Notes: a model not told the origin generated them from the letters alone. Positions 46,118-58,536 are shown, counted from the first letter of the stretch. The stretch is 64,000 nt of DNA from Selaginella moellendorffii (GCF_000143415.4 NW_003314322.1:942067-1006066), one strand, 5' to 3'. A program made the numbers and translations.

Positions 46118-48284
46118 TCAGCCATGAGCTTCGAAACATCCACACTTGACCTTGATCGTTTCACTGTTTCTCACCACCTCGCCCTGGATTATCCCTCCCA
46201 CGAACTTCCCAATCACCAGCTGAGACACCATCACTACATTCCCAGGATCCTGGAAAAAGAAAAAACAAAAAGAATGGATTAGTTGATCGCCTATACTAGA
46301 AGAGAACTTGGGCGCTTCTTACTTGTGTCCTGTAACTCCGGATCCCCATGAGACCATAGTTCCTGGATCGCGTCCAGTGGTGGTGCTTGAATTTGTAGTC
46401 GTTTCCCAGAACGCCCAGCCGCCCAGCCGCGCGCATGAAATAGTACGCCGGCTTTGGCAGCGGCCGATTGGCGATGGCGCTCGTCGTGAACTGGTTGAAG
46501 AGCACTTGATCCCCGCGAAAGATTTGAGAGTGGCCTCCGCAGTGGACATCACCTGTGGATCTCTGTGAGAAAACCAAACGAACAAGCAAAGAATTTGAGG
46601 AAGACTTCCTACCTCCCAGGACCATGACCTCTCTCCGCCCGCTCTCCTTCCAATTCACCAGCGCTTCGATCATCCTCGTCTGCTCCTTGCGATGTATGTC
46701 CGCCGACCAGTGCCCCCGGAAATCCACGAGCCGCGGCACATTCTTCCCGGCGGCATCGGTGATGTTCGGCTCCAGGAAGACGAGCGGCGCCGGGGAGCAA
46801 ACCAGCAGCACGCGTACATCCTCGAAGAGATCCCCCGGGCGGAGAGCCTGGTCGATGTCGGTCCACTGCGGGCTGCCGAGGTAGGGGAACTCGTCGCCCT
46901 TGACTCGCTGGAACGATCGGCAGCCGCGAACATCCAAGAACATAAGCCCCAGCCCGCCAACTACGTGGAAGTGGTGGTCCTGCACGGACGGCCAGGATTT
47001 GCCGAGTTCTTCCGCAAATCATGGAACCACGTACCTTGGTCAGCTTGTTGAGCTTCCTGAAATCGATGTCGCGGTCCAATTGGCGCTGGTACTCCAGGTA
47101 GGCGATCCACGCGCCGCGCGCGATGAAGAAATCGAGGCATTCCGGGTCCCAGTCGGCCTCGAGGTCGGCCCAATTGTCGCGGATCTCGTGGTCGTCGTAG
47201 ATCATGAGATTGGGGCAATTCGCCAGGCAGCGGGCGGTGGGGGGGTGCCGCCACGTCTCGCGGTACACCTCGCGGTACGCTTCGCGGACTTCCTCCTCTT
47301 TGGTGTGCCACAGATGCCGTGGGACGTCCTTCATGATCTCTTCCTTGCACAGCCGGAATCGATCGGAGCAGCGGTCGACATGGTTTTCCTTGTCCATCAA
47401 TTTATCGCCATCGCCATACACCTGGGAGAAAAGAGAAAGAGAAATTTCTTAAGAACACGACAAGAACTTAAGAACAGGGGAATGGAGGGATCGTTTAATG
47501 GAACAGCAATCTTAGATCCAACCGTGCAATCCTTGAAGGAAAGAAAGGAAATCGAGGACCCAACACAGGAATTCTGGACAAAAGCCGCCGTGAGAATGGA
47601 TCGATCTCTCACCTGGTCGCCGAGATGGAGGACCAAGTCCACGCTCCCAGCCTCGATGTTCTTGGCGAGGTCCGCCCACAGGTCCGAGTGAATGGGGATT
47701 TCCATCTGGGTGATGAAGATCTTGTTGCAGCTCACCACTCCAACATTGACACGATCCCACAGCTCCTCCTTCCTGGGAAACGTGACGAAGCTACTCCTGG
47801 TCACGAGATCAGATTTGCATCCCTCCAGCTCCACCAGGTAGCGGCACCCGGGGCTGAGCTCCAAGAACTCAAACGCCACTGGCCGATTCGCGGGCAACCT
47901 CTTCTCCACCTTCAAGCTCCTCCCCTGCTTGCTCTTCGATTTTCCCGGCAGCGCTGGATCTTGATCCCCTTCCTTGGGAATCGCGCTCGCCTGATCTTGC
48001 GGAGCGGGAGCATCCTTCTTCGCTCTTCGCCGACGCCTCCTGGATTTCTGGAGCAGCTGCCGCGACCGCAACACGTCGGCGGCATCCTCGATCTGGGTGA
48101 GCGAGACCGTGATCCGGGCCTCGCGATCGATTTCCAGCAGGATCCTGGCGCTCGTTGACGTTACCTTGCCAATCACTGGCCCGATCACCACATTGGCGTC
48201 CTCCTGGGATTTCTTCCTCGCATTTCGCTCCTCGCCCAGCAATTTGTTCACTGCCCCGGCGACCTTCTTCCTCCACGCGCTCAT
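46118..48284 (-). CDS. PhoD-like metallophosphatase
   Basis: Five exons (48284-47613, 47421-47035, 46979-46613, 46552-46323, 46249-46118) give 595 residues with closing phases. The core has the PhoD/metallophosphoesterase motifs: HLGDQVYGDG across the first exon join (about 219-228), YDDHEIRDNW (about 299-308), and GDVHCGGHS in the fourth exon. These ligate the metal pair. The first about 200 residues form an N-terminal domain with a Lys/Arg-rich insert (QKSRRRRRRAKKD). No signal peptide or membrane segment is visible, unlike bacterial PhoD, so a cytosolic role is likely. The substrate is unknown. An ATG 24 nt further upstream (48,308) is an alternative start. Confidence 0.88.
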
Positions 48285-48515
48285 GATCACTCCATCCGTA
48301 CCAAGCAAAACCCAGGCCTATATAAACAACGCGTGACGATTCGCGGATATCCCTTGTCTCCGTACATTTGATCCCATTCTTTTCGAACAAGAGAAAACGT
48401 ACAAAAACTTCGTCGTCGTCTTCGGAAGGAAAGACACTAAGAGAAAAACATAGGAAGGAAAAAAAGAATATTCTTTACTTCTGCCTGTTGATTCCTTGCT
48501 TTCGTGATATTCCGT

Positions 48516-50249
48516 TCAGATTAGCGGCAAAGCTCCGACTGCTTTGTGCCGAAACGAGCAAAGCGATTCACCGTCGCCACCAGCCCCACCGCAGAGATAC
48601 GGGTGCGCCAAGAAAGCTTCCAGCTCCTTTCGCAGCGCGGCCGCAAGAGCTATGGATTCGGCACCAGGCTTTTGCTTCGCCGTGATCACTGCTCCCAAAT
48701 ACATCCTTCTCGCCGTCTCGAGTTGCTTGGAATCGTTTCCGGGCATGGTTTCGGAAGGCACGAGTCCCTGCGCACATTTCCAGCGAAGTTTTAGTGACTC
48801 TCTCGTGAAACAGCTGAATGTCTTCCAGCTTTACCGCAATAATTCTTTCAGCCTCGTCTCGATCTGTGGCAACACCAGCCTCCGGTTCGTCGTCGAAGTC
48901 CATGCGAATGTTTTGCAGCTGAGCCTGGAACTGAGCGGCAGAGAACTGGACCTGGAGATGGCTGAGCTCTTCTCGCATTCTCGCGGCCGCATCGTTCTTT
49001 TGCATGACTTCTCGCTGCATTCTCGCCACCATCGCCTCCATATTCACAAGGTCCTTCTGCAAGGATCACAAACCACAAGCGTTTGTCAGCTAGTCTCAGA
49101 AAATTATTTCTCGAACTCACGTGTTTCTCTGTCAGTTGGCTTTGCACGGCCTGCGCGAAGCGCTCCCTGTCCCGCAGGCTCTTTTGCACTTCCTCCATCT
49201 TCTTCTTGAGCTCCACAAGCTCTTCCTCCCTCGCGGCCTCGGCTGCTTCAAACGATCGAACAGTCTCCAGCATGCTGTCTTTCTCCCAGACTTGCTTCTT
49301 CAGCAGATCGATCTGGGCCTGGAGCTGGACGAGCTCCTCCCTGTTGAGTTTCTCGATCAGATTTTGTGATTCGGTGTACTCTACGCCACTCTCGTCTTGG
49401 TCGACCCGACGGAGGATGTTCTCCTGTTCGTCCCAGATTGCCGAGATTTCGTCTTTGGCATCGACCTTCGCCGGCTGTTGCTTGTTCTTCTTTGATTTGA
49501 GAGGACTATCAGAGACCTGGACTATGCATAGTTTAAAGAGTGTTCTAAGCAAAGATGGAAGTACCTTCTTGACGGAAGAAGCGTCTCTGGGTGGAGCGGG
49601 AGTGTAGACCATCGAAGCATGGCGAGTAAAACCTCTCCTGCCCTTTTGCTCCTTGAATCGAGAGGACCAATGCTCGTCAGCAAAAAGAAACAAGAAAGAA
49701 AATCATGCTCACCATGAAAGATTCCATGAGCGGGATCATCTCTACCAGATTTTGGTAGATAGTTTTGTCGATCGCACCAGGAGGAGGAAGCCCCGACCAA
49801 TCCTCCACAGACATCGCGACGCCAAAATCCGTGCGGCTCTTGCCTAAAATCTCCTCCTCGCCAAGAGATCCCTCGCACCTCCTCCCAGAAATTGATGCTC
49901 GCGGAGCAGCGCCACTACCTACATTGCTGGATCGACGCGAGCCGGGAGCGCCAAAGGACGGCAGCAGCATAGATCCATCCGGCGTGCTGCTCCAGGCGGA
50001 GATATCCTGGGGTAGCAAATCCTGGCCAATGCGCGGCCTCACGACCTCGGCCGCCGGGCGACGCGCTCCTCCACGCCCTGTTGCCCTAAAAGCTCGAGCA
50101 TTCTTCTTGGGGCTGCTATGGAACAGTGCCGAGCTCCTGGGGGAGGAATCCAACGCCGGCGGCGTGAGAATCTCTCGCTCCTGACGAATTCGCGGAAGAT
50201 TTGCCCTCTTGACCTTCACTGCTGCTACTGCCGATGCCGCTGTTGCCAT
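48516..50249 (-). CDS. MPB2C-like coiled-coil, microtubule-associated protein
   Basis: Exons 50249-49713, 49651-49565, 49516-49121 and 49056-about 48,830 join in phase. The layout fits the plant MPB2C family: a low-complexity Ser/Arg-rich N-terminus, then the segment DKTIYQNLVEMIPLMESFM, then FTRHASMVYTPAP. A long coiled coil follows (two stretches, about residues 235-420) with heptads rich in Glu, Lys and Leu. MPB2C binds microtubules and interacts with viral movement protein and KNOTTED-type factors in flowering plants. Near 48,820 the frame must change to reach the evident C-terminus (ESLKLRWKCAQGLVPSET... ending at 48,516). No convincing intron does this; see findings. The family call is from remembered motifs. 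Confidence 0.65.
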
Positions 50250-50720
50250 GCAACAGGGATCGTGCGACGACGAGGCCTGGTCCTCACCATAAACGAGAAA
50301 TCACAGGAAATGGCAGATCGATCGGCAGAAAAAGGGGAAAGAGGAGATGAGATTCTTGTTTGCGCCTGCCGCCCGGCCCAACTGGATTGATCGTGTCGTC
50401 CACCACGGCATCACTCGGAAAAAACAAATGGAATCAAAGCCTGCGATTCCTGGGCCAAACGCTACAGGCTTTCGGCACGATCGATCATCATCCAACCCCG
50501 TTCTTGGTCGATCCCGTCCCGTTCGCGCCGATGAATCGATCGATCGAAAAGGAAAAATCTGACTAGAGTGGTAGAGCTTGAGCTTGAGCGCTAACGGACG
50601 GGAAACCCAGCCCTTTTACCGCGCAGTAACAGTAAGCCTGGTTTGAAATTTTCACCACGGGCCCTTTCAAAACTTTCATTGTGACGTTGCCGTGACAGAA
50701 AAAATATTCAATAAAAGTTG
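50250..50720. other. Intergenic; MPB2C upstream region
   Basis: No supported gene. Rich in CGATCGAT-type text. Confidence 0.5.
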
Positions 50721-50793
50721 CGCCGCCCGTGGGGCTCGAACCCACGACCACAAGGTTAAGAGCCTTGCGCTCTACCAACTGAGCTAGGGCGGC
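50721..50793 (-). tRNA. tRNA-Lys (anticodon CTT)
   Basis: The minus strand folds as a 73-nt tRNA. The acceptor stem GCCGCCC pairs with GGGCGGC and the discriminator base is G. The D arm contains TAGCTCAGTTGGTAGAGC (A box), the anticodon loop is CTCTTAA with anticodon CTT, and the T arm contains GGGTTCGAGCCCC (B box). There is no intron and CCA is not encoded, as expected for a nuclear gene. It sits alone between two protein-coding genes. Confidence 0.97.
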
Positions 50794-51034
50794 TTGCGTG
50801 TAGCACTCGTCAGCAAAGCCATCCACATCTAACCCTCTCATAGCTATGAACACAACTGGAAAATTTACTTTTTTCTTTTTCTTTACAACTGGGATGACTA
50901 ACTGACCGACTGACCGACCGATTCCTTGCTTGCCAATGCGAAATAGAAGAACACACCTCTCAATCCATCCATCCATCAATCAAACGACCAATCGATCGAT
51001 CAATCAATCCATTTTGCTCCGATCTCACACCCTC

Positions 51035-51571
51035 TCAGTAGTTTTGCTCGATGAGGTAATCCGCTAGGCGCTCAACAACAACGTTGCATTCGCCCGGCGC
51101 GACCGGCTCGTCATACAGCCCGATGACCAGAGCGCTGGAAGTCTTCTTGATCGTCACTCCGGCAGATCCCTGCGAGCCCAGATCGATCGATCAATCAAAC
51201 TTTCCTCTCGATCTTTACCTTCTTTCCCCTGATCACAACGCCGGCCTCGCCTTGGATCACCATGTACTTGCTGCCGCTGAGGTAGAGGCCGTTCTGGGCG
51301 AGCTGCGAGGAATCGTCAAACGCATTCATCACGTTGGTAATCTCCTCGGGCTTGACCTGCGCGGACATAGATAGGGTTTGTCGATGGATTGATTGAATCG
51401 CTCGCTCGCTCGCTCGCCAAGAAATCCAGAAATCGCTCTTCTTACCGCTGGAAAGTTGGGGCTCTGCGCCCAGACGCTGCCGTCGTGACCCAGAATCGCC
51501 GCCGATGAGAGCGTGCGCCCGTTGCCAAGATCATACATGAGGTAAGAATCGACATACGTCTGCCACGACAT
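51035..51571 (-). CDS. Profilin
   Basis: Three exons (51571-51446, 51356-51219, 51169-51035) give 132 residues, the usual size. The start [12 protein letters not shown] and the C-terminal end [11 protein letters not shown] are the classic profilin termini, and they form the poly-proline-binding face. The middle has [18 protein letters not shown] and KYMVIQGE as in other plant profilins. Profilin binds actin monomers and controls filament growth by handing them to formins. Confidence 0.96.
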
Positions 51572-52003
51572 GGTGCTAGACGATCAATCGATCGATCACG
51601 AGCTCGCCTGGGTCGAGGAGAAAGAGAGAGCGAAAGAGAGAAAACCTAAACGAGAGAGACGAAGGAACAGGGGCCTCTCAAATTTTGTTCTCACCACGCG
51701 GTGGCCGCGCGGTGGCCAGCTGTGTGCCGTTGGATCCGGCAATCTGGGCCGTCGGCTGTGCGGGATATTCCCATGATTTGTGGTGCCAGTCGGACAAGAT
51801 CATTCGCTCTCTCTTTTTTGGATTTTTAATCTTTGGCGACTTTGGCTCGGTGGTGGTGGAGAAGATGGCGGCAAAGGAATAAAATCTCGATCTAAGTTTT
51901 CAATTCAGGGACACGATTCTACATTGTATGATGTGAGTGTGTAAAACAGCAAAATGGATACGCTCCCCTTTAGACTGTTCTCTCCGTGGAAATCCTCACG
52001 GCA

Positions 52004-52425
52004 TCACATGAAAAGCGAGACGACATGGCCCCCCCAGTGATGCGCTGCCGCCAGTGTTGCGAAGATCAGACCGAGCGCAATGGAGTGATCCAAGGAGAAG
52101 CCTGCGCAGAGCAAAAGGCGAGTAATCAGAGGAGTCGAGCGCGAAAGAAAACCGATGAAACCAAGGAAAGAATCGAGAAGAGCACGAGAATCGGGCAAAA
52201 GAATCGATATTTCGAGAAAAGAACCGATGCGTCGATGTTCTTGGAGGCCAACGAAAGAATCAAGAAGGATGTTCTTGGAGAAAGAAGAGCGAGCTGGAGC
52301 GAAATCTTTTCACCTTTGCTTGACATCGGGCTGGGAGCCGGCGCCAGATCCTGCGCATGCGAGAGAGATAGCGCGGCGGCCATAGCCAGCGCGCACATAA
52401 CGATCGCAATCGCGAGCTTCGCCAT
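52004..52425 (-). CDS. Arabinogalactan peptide (AG-peptide)
   Basis: Two exons (52425-52314, 52101-52004) give only 69 residues. An N-terminal signal peptide (AIVMCALAMAAALSLSHA) is followed by a very short mature part with APAPSP, the Ala-Pro pattern that is hydroxylated and carries arabinogalactan. A C-terminal hydrophobic segment (IALGLIFATLAAA) fits a GPI-anchor signal, although HHWGGHVVSLFM after it is longer and more polar than usual. These peptides reach the outer plasma membrane. The gene is divergent from SelO, with 222 bp between the two starts. Confidence 0.8.
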
Positions 52426-52647
52426 GCCTCTGTTTCTTCCCGCGCGCGAGAGAGAGAGCGCCAGCGAAGAACAAACAAACGAGAAAAACCCTCCGTCCAG
52501 AAGAGAATGCCAGCAGCCCTTTTCACCTTTATATTTCTACCGTTGAGCGTAACGGCCTACCGTCGATCCGCGAGGCCAAGATATTCCGCGTGGCAGCCGT
52601 ACATTCCGCCGCGGAAGGGCCAGTCCAACAACAAGAGGGTGCCCGGA

Positions 52648-54919
52648 ATGGCGGCATTGAGCTCATTGCGTTCTCCACTCTGTTCTTCGCTGCGGCAGCC
52701 TAGGGTTAGGGTGGGGCGCGGGCGCCGGGTGCGCTGCTCGAGCCGGAGCAGCATGGCGGAGGATTGCTTGCACGCGCTGCGATTGTCGGAGGAGCGCCCG
52801 GGCACGGAATCTTATTCTTCCCAGAAATCTGGCTCGGATGGGGAGGACAGGGGCGTAACGACGAAGAACAAGAAGAAGAATACGCTGGAGGAGCTGCGGT
52901 GGGATCACTCGTTTGTGCGGGAGCTTCCGTCCGATGGCACTTCTCCCAATTTTGTTCGCCAGGTTTGCCTCTGCTTGCTCTCGTGTGCCTAGATTTGATC
53001 CATGCTGCTTTGCAAGTACAGGTGATGAAAGCGTGCTACTCGAGAGTATCTCCGTCGGCCAAAGTGAAAGATCCGAAGCTAGTTGCATGGTCCGACTCGG
53101 TTGCGGAGCTTCTCGAGCTAGATCCAGCAGAGTATGTCCTCACGCTCGTGTTTTTTCCTTCCTCGTTAATGCTTGCTGTCCAGATTCAAGCGAGAGGATT
53201 TCCCATTGATCTTCTCGGGTGGCAAGGAGCTGCAAGGCAGGTATTACACTCTTGATGTTTCACTGCGAAGGAATTGTGCTCAAGTTTCGTTCTTTGTTTC
53301 CTCTTTTCGTTCTTTCAGTGAATGCTATGCTCAGTGTTACGGTGGTCACCAGTTTGGAGTTTGGGCGGGGCAACTAGGAGACGGTCGAGCAATCACGCTT
53401 GGCGAAGCTTTGAATAGCAAGAATGAGCGCTGGGAACTCCAGCTCAAAGGGGCTGGCAAAACTCCTTACAGCCGGATGGCCGATGGACTGGCGGTGCTAC
53501 GGAGCAGTGTCAGGGAGTTTCTTTGCAGCGAAGCTATGCACCACTTGGGGATCCCCACGACTAGAGCATTGTGTCTCGTTACCACCGGCGACGATGTTTT
53601 AAGGGACATGTTTTACGAGTAAGCATCTGTGTTTTTGCCAGCGATGTGAAGTAACTCTTGTGGTGCTTGCAGTGGAAATGCTAAGATGGAGCCTGGAGCT
53701 GTTGTTTGCCGAGTTGCTCCTTCGTTTCTTAGATTTGGATCTTACCAAATCCATGCTGCTAGGGAGGACAGTAAACTAGTACGATTGCTCGCCGACTACA
53801 CACTCAAGTATCATTTTCCGGACTTGCCAGACGAGGAAGAGCTGGAAATTAAAATCAACGAACAGGACGGGCAGATATCCAAGAACAAATACGCAGGTTT
53901 GTTTTTAAGCAGTTTTAATTTCTTAGATTGAGAGTGACGCAACAATACTTTCGTGTACGTCTGCAGCTTGGTTTGTCAAGGTGGCAGAATCCACTTCCTG
54001 CCTCGTTGCAATGTGGCAAGCCGTGGGCTTCACACATGGTGTTTTGAACACGGATAACATGAGTGTCCTGGGTTTGACGATCGACTACGGTCCTTTCGGC
54101 TTTTTGGATGCGTTTGATCCCAAGTACACTCCAAACACGACGGACTTACCGGGGCGGAGATACTGCTTCGCGAATCAACCAGATATCGGACTCTGGAACA
54201 TCTTGCAGTTTGGGAATACGCTCATGGCTGCTGGCCTTTTGACGCAAGAAGAGCTTCAATATGGTCTCAACAGGTACTTTTCTTCTGTTCCCTGTTGAGA
54301 AAGTCTTTTTAAAATGGCTTTTCTACCAGATACGCGGACACTTTCATGGTGCATTATCAGCAAAACATGACCAAGAAGCTGGGCCTGAAGGAGTACAACA
54401 AGGATCTGACCAGCAAGCTACTGAGCAACTTGGCTTTTGACAAAGTCGACTACACAAACTTTTTCCGAGCTCTGGCTAGCGTCAACCTGACGGAGCCTAT
54501 AACCGAGGACACTCTGGTGCCGCTCAAATCGGTGCTGCCAGATATCAGCAAGGAGCGCAAGAAGACGTGGATGGACTGGCTATCTCTCTACAGAGAAAAG
54601 GTAAGAACAAACGAAAAAAAGCCCGTGATTCGTGTCAGCTAAGGCTTACTTTCACTTTCCTCGCCAGGCCGAAGGCATCTCCGACGAATCTCGAAAGGCT
54701 GCCATGAACAAAGTGAATCCAAAGTACGTACTGCGGAACTATCTGTGCCAGAGCGCGATCGATGCGGCGGAAGCTGGAGATTTCAGCGAGGTGAGGCAGC
54801 TGCTCGAGGTGATGAAGCGGCCATTCGATGAGCAGCCGGAAGTGGAGAAGAAGTATGCGAGGCTCCCCCCGACATGGGCGTATCGGCCAGGCGTGTGTAT
54901 GCTCTCGTGTTCGTCATAG
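52648..54919 (+). CDS. Protein adenylyltransferase SelO (YdiU/UPF0061)
   Basis: SelO is a pseudokinase-fold enzyme that transfers AMP to proteins, in mitochondria or plastids. Eight exons join to 611 residues: 52648-52962, 53022-53131, 53184-53240, 53319-53618, 53673-53896, 53967-54273, 54330-54600, 54668-54919. Family signatures are [48 protein letters not shown], and [19 protein letters not shown]. An Arg/Ser-rich N-terminus ([20 protein letters not shown]) suggests an organelle transit peptide, which is why I start at 52,648 rather than the in-frame ATG at 52,507. The protein ends in CSS, with Cys where animal SelO carries selenocysteine. Confidence 0.93.
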
Positions 54920-55048
54920 AGGCGAGTTTGATTGTAAATATCGCGCGCTCTTTTCTTCCTTTCGTTATTTTTTCCCTTGTAAAGAAGCAGCACCAGATCT
55001 AGGGCTATTTAAATTGGACGTGGAGAGGCGAGAGAGAGAGGAGTGGCG

Positions 55049-57817
55049 ATGCGCAAGAACAGGAAGGCCATGCTCTTGGCGCTGTGGATTCTATGGATTT
55101 CTCTGGCTGGGTTGTGCGCGGCGGCGGCGGCATCGGATGCTCAACCCGAGATTACTGCAGCGGCAGCTCCTCCCGCCGGCAAGGAGGGTACTCTGGCGGA
55201 AATGTTCGATCGGGTGCTGGATAAGGAGTTCTCGGACAAGGAGGATCCGCAAGAAGGTGCATTCTCGTGATCGCTGCATTCCTTAGCTTCGTCTTTCTCA
55301 TTTTTGCGTTGTGTTCTTCCAGGGAAAGTGGGCAGTAGCTTCAACAGTAGTGTGGCCGATCAGCAGGTGGGTGGTTTTTCGCTGTCTCGAATCTCGATGG
55401 CTTGTTTGCTGAGGGATTTTTAATTTTTTTTTTGAAGGCTGTGTTAGAGACTGTCGCTAGAGTAACTCACGATAAACAGAAGAAGAATGAGACGCAGGAT
55501 CAGAAAAAGTACGTTGTGTGATCCTCCGTTCTTTTGTGGTTCTTTTGCTGACTATATGATCATCTCTTTGCGACAGTGGAACCTCGAAACCATTCCAAAT
55601 CCACGACGTTTTTAACTTGGATCCCGACAATGGGGCCGAAGAGCTGCCAACGCTGATTGACAAGAAGGTGCGTTTCCTGTGGAAGCTTATATGTTTGGCT
55701 TAGAATTTCCGTGTCTTTGCAGGACAATGTTTTTGTGATGTCAAACTCAAGATCCGGGCATATGGTACTTCAACAGGATCTTAGATTGATTTCCGACTTG
55801 GTGGTTGTGATTGTGTCCGCGGCCGTCGGAGGCATTTTATTTGCGTGCATGGGACAGCCGGTATGTCAGCTTTCCTCTCTTATTCCAGCTTCCAAGATGA
55901 ATCTTTGGTTTATATATTCGCCTTTCGTGACAGGTTATCACTGGATATTTATTAGCGGGGTCCATAATCGGGCCTGGTGGGCTATGCATTGTTAGCGAGC
56001 TTGTACAGGTACTTGCAACTCATGCTCGGTTTTTATTTCTTTTCACCTTTCTTTTTTCTATCAGGTGCAAACTGTGGCTGAATTTGGGGTGGTCTTCCTA
56101 CTTTTTGCCCTGGGCCTTGAGTTTTCTTCCTCGAAGGTAAGTGGACAAAGAGTTCTTCTTCTCTTTGAAGTGGTGATCACAGTGGAAACTGTTTACAGCT
56201 TCGTGTCGTTAAGGGAGTCGCTGTCTTTGGTGGTCTTATTCAAATCCTGCTTTTTATGTGTCTGTGCGGTTTCGCTGCTATGGTAGGTCTCGAATTCTAT
56301 TCACAGTAGGTAGAGTTGTAACGTCGTTGCATTTTGGTGGCCAGATTTTTGGTGCGAACATCTCAGAGGGAGTCTTTGTTGGTGCTTTCCTTTCGATGTC
56401 GTCCACAGCAGTGGTATAATTTTGTTTAGGTAGTACCTAATAGCGGACGCTATTGAGCTACTCATCGAATTTGCATTCTTTTTACAGGTGTTGAAATTTT
56501 TGATGGAAAGAAACAGTGTGAGCCTCCTGTATGGACAAATAACTGTTGGAACACTAATTCTTCAGGTAAAACTCGTTTTGTTTCTTTAGAGAGGTTTGTA
56601 CAAATCATCGAACGTTAGGATTGTGCTGTTGGTATATTGTTTGCTTTGCTCCCGGTACTCGGAGGAGAGAGCGGGATGATTCAGGGAGCTTTGTCCATTA
56701 TTAGAGGGTAAGCTGTCGTTCGTAATTTTTTTCTCGAGAGTTAACTGTGATGTTTCAGGTTGATAGTTCTCTCAGCTTTCATTTTGTTGACGGCATTCAC
56801 CGCGCGTTCTCTTCTTCCGAGAGGCATGAAATCGTTAATGCGCCTGTCCACTATGGTAATGGATTTTCTCTACACTTCTTAAGTTTAACTTAGCTCGTGC
56901 AGACAAACGAGCTCTATCAATTGGCAGCGGTTGCATTTTGCTTGTTCGTAGCTTGGGTAAGTTCGAGAAGATGATACATTTGCAATAAATCTTTTGTTTC
57001 ATTCTTTTCAGACAAGTGATAAACTGGGGCTCAGTTTTGAATTAGGAGCGTTCACAGCAGGCGTTATGGTTTCCACGACGGATTTCTCTGAGCACACACT
57101 TCATCAGGTCTGCGCTCAAGTAGCTCGCTCGTCTTTCTCCTGACAAGGATATATATTCAGGTGGAACCGATCCGAAATTTGTTTACGGCGCTTTTCCTTG
57201 CAAGCATTGGAATGCTTATCAACGTCAGCTTCCTCTGGACGCATATTGATATTCTCGTCGCATCGTTGGTTCTTGTACTGATATCGAAGCTTTTCGTGAT
57301 ATCTGTGGTAGTCAAGGCTTTTGGTTACAACACCAGAACCGCATTGATGGTACGTGAATCCGTGACACTTTGGAAGCTAAGCGTTTTCTCTCTCGTTCAA
57401 GGTTGGAATCTCGTTAGCGCAAGTTGGAGAGTTCGCTTTTGTGTTGCTCAGTCGCGCGTGGAACCTCCACCTTTTACAGGTGAAAACTCTTTAAAATCCA
57501 TTCTGCCTCCTAACAGTGTCATTCGTCGCAGAAAAAGCTCTACTTGCTTCTTCTGGGCACCACAGCTCTTAGTTTGGTAAGCTCAAACAACTCGTTCCAG
57601 GCATTGTTTTGCTAAACGAAGCTTGTGATCGCTGGCAGGTTACGACCCCTCTATTCTTTAGAATAGTCCCCGTGATACTCAAGATAGGCACTATAATGAA
57701 GTGGTTTCCAGAGTCTACGCAAGTGGAAGTAAGTGATTGTTTTATGAAAAGTTGGCCGGAAGCTCACTCGGTCATTCTTCACAGATCCCTGCCGAGAATG
57801 AGGAGTTTCCCTTGTGA
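55049..57817 (+). CDS. K+/H+ antiporter, KEA4/5/6 type (CPA2)
   Basis: About 19 short exons encode roughly 565 residues. The N-terminus is a signal peptide (MLLALWILWISLAGLCAAAAA), followed by an acidic luminal domain (EMFDRVLDKEFSD). The CPA2 membrane domain follows: GYLLAGSIIGPGGL (split by an intron), FGVVFLLFALGLEFS, then GAFLSMSSTAVVLKFL, ILQDCAVGILFALLP and FELGAFTAGVMVS. A Q-D pair in ILQDCAVG occupies the ion-binding position of KEA proteins. There is no long C-terminal KTN domain, which with the signal peptide fits KEA4-6 rather than plastid KEA1-3. KEA4-6 work in Golgi and trans-Golgi endosomes and control luminal pH. It follows SelO by about 130 bp and ends 99 bp from the convergent small heat-shock gene. 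Confidence 0.92.
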
Positions 57818-57916
57818 TCCAAGATCCAAGACTGCGATGTACAGTAATGAGCGTGAAAAGTTGATTCGTTCGCATTGGAAATTTACAAGAGTAAACTTTC
57901 GAGCTGAAACTTGCGT

Positions 57917-58236
57917 TTAGCTGATGGGAATCTCGACAGTCCTGGGCTTCTGTGGCTCGGGCGGGATCTTTGGCACAGTGACAGTGAGGACGCCGTCCTG
58001 GCAGCTCGCGCTGATTTGCTCCACATTGGCGTCTCCCGGCAGCGTGAACCTCCTCATGAACTTGGCGGCCCTGCGCTCCATCCGGATGAACTTGGTGTCT
58101 TCGTCCGCTTTCTCGTCCCTCTTTCGCTTGCCAGTGATGGACAAGACATTGTCATTCTCGACCTCCACCTGGAAGAACAATCCCCCCCAACCATGATATA
58201 AGATATAAGATCAAGAAGAAACCATCGAGTATAGCT

Positions 58237-58278
<42 letters not shown>

Positions 58279-58536
58279 GAAAGAGAGATTATAGCGAGAG
58301 AGATCGTTGGGATTGAAATCTCTTACCTTGATATCGGATTTGGAGAGGCCGGGCATGTCAGCTTCGAAGATGTAGGACGAGGAATTCTCCTTGACATCCA
58401 CCGCAGTGGCGGCGACGGCCTTGGATTCGGCGGCGTAGCTCCTGGCGGGAGGATGGGGGACATGCTTGTCAAAATCCTCGGCATGCATCAGCCCATTGGT
58501 GAGCAATGCCGTCGCGAGCTGCGCCAAATCCACCAT
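57917..58536 (-). CDS. Class II cytosolic small heat-shock protein
   Basis: Two exons (58536-58327, 58168-57917) encode 153 residues. The N-terminal arm is followed by the alpha-crystallin domain: [50 protein letters not shown], then [10 protein letters not shown]. The protein ends in EIPIS, with an I-P-I tail that docks in oligomers. The short DVKE-type consensus and the AVDVKE start fit class II sHSPs. Such proteins form large oligomers that hold unfolded proteins for refolding by Hsp70 and Hsp101. The intron contains a (TG)n(AG)n microsatellite at about 58,237-58,278. A heat-shock element and TATA box lie upstream. Confidence 0.95.

Noticed and set aside
46900-47691. 263-codon plus-strand frame
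   Set aside because: Antisense shadow of PhoD exons; crosses their introns.
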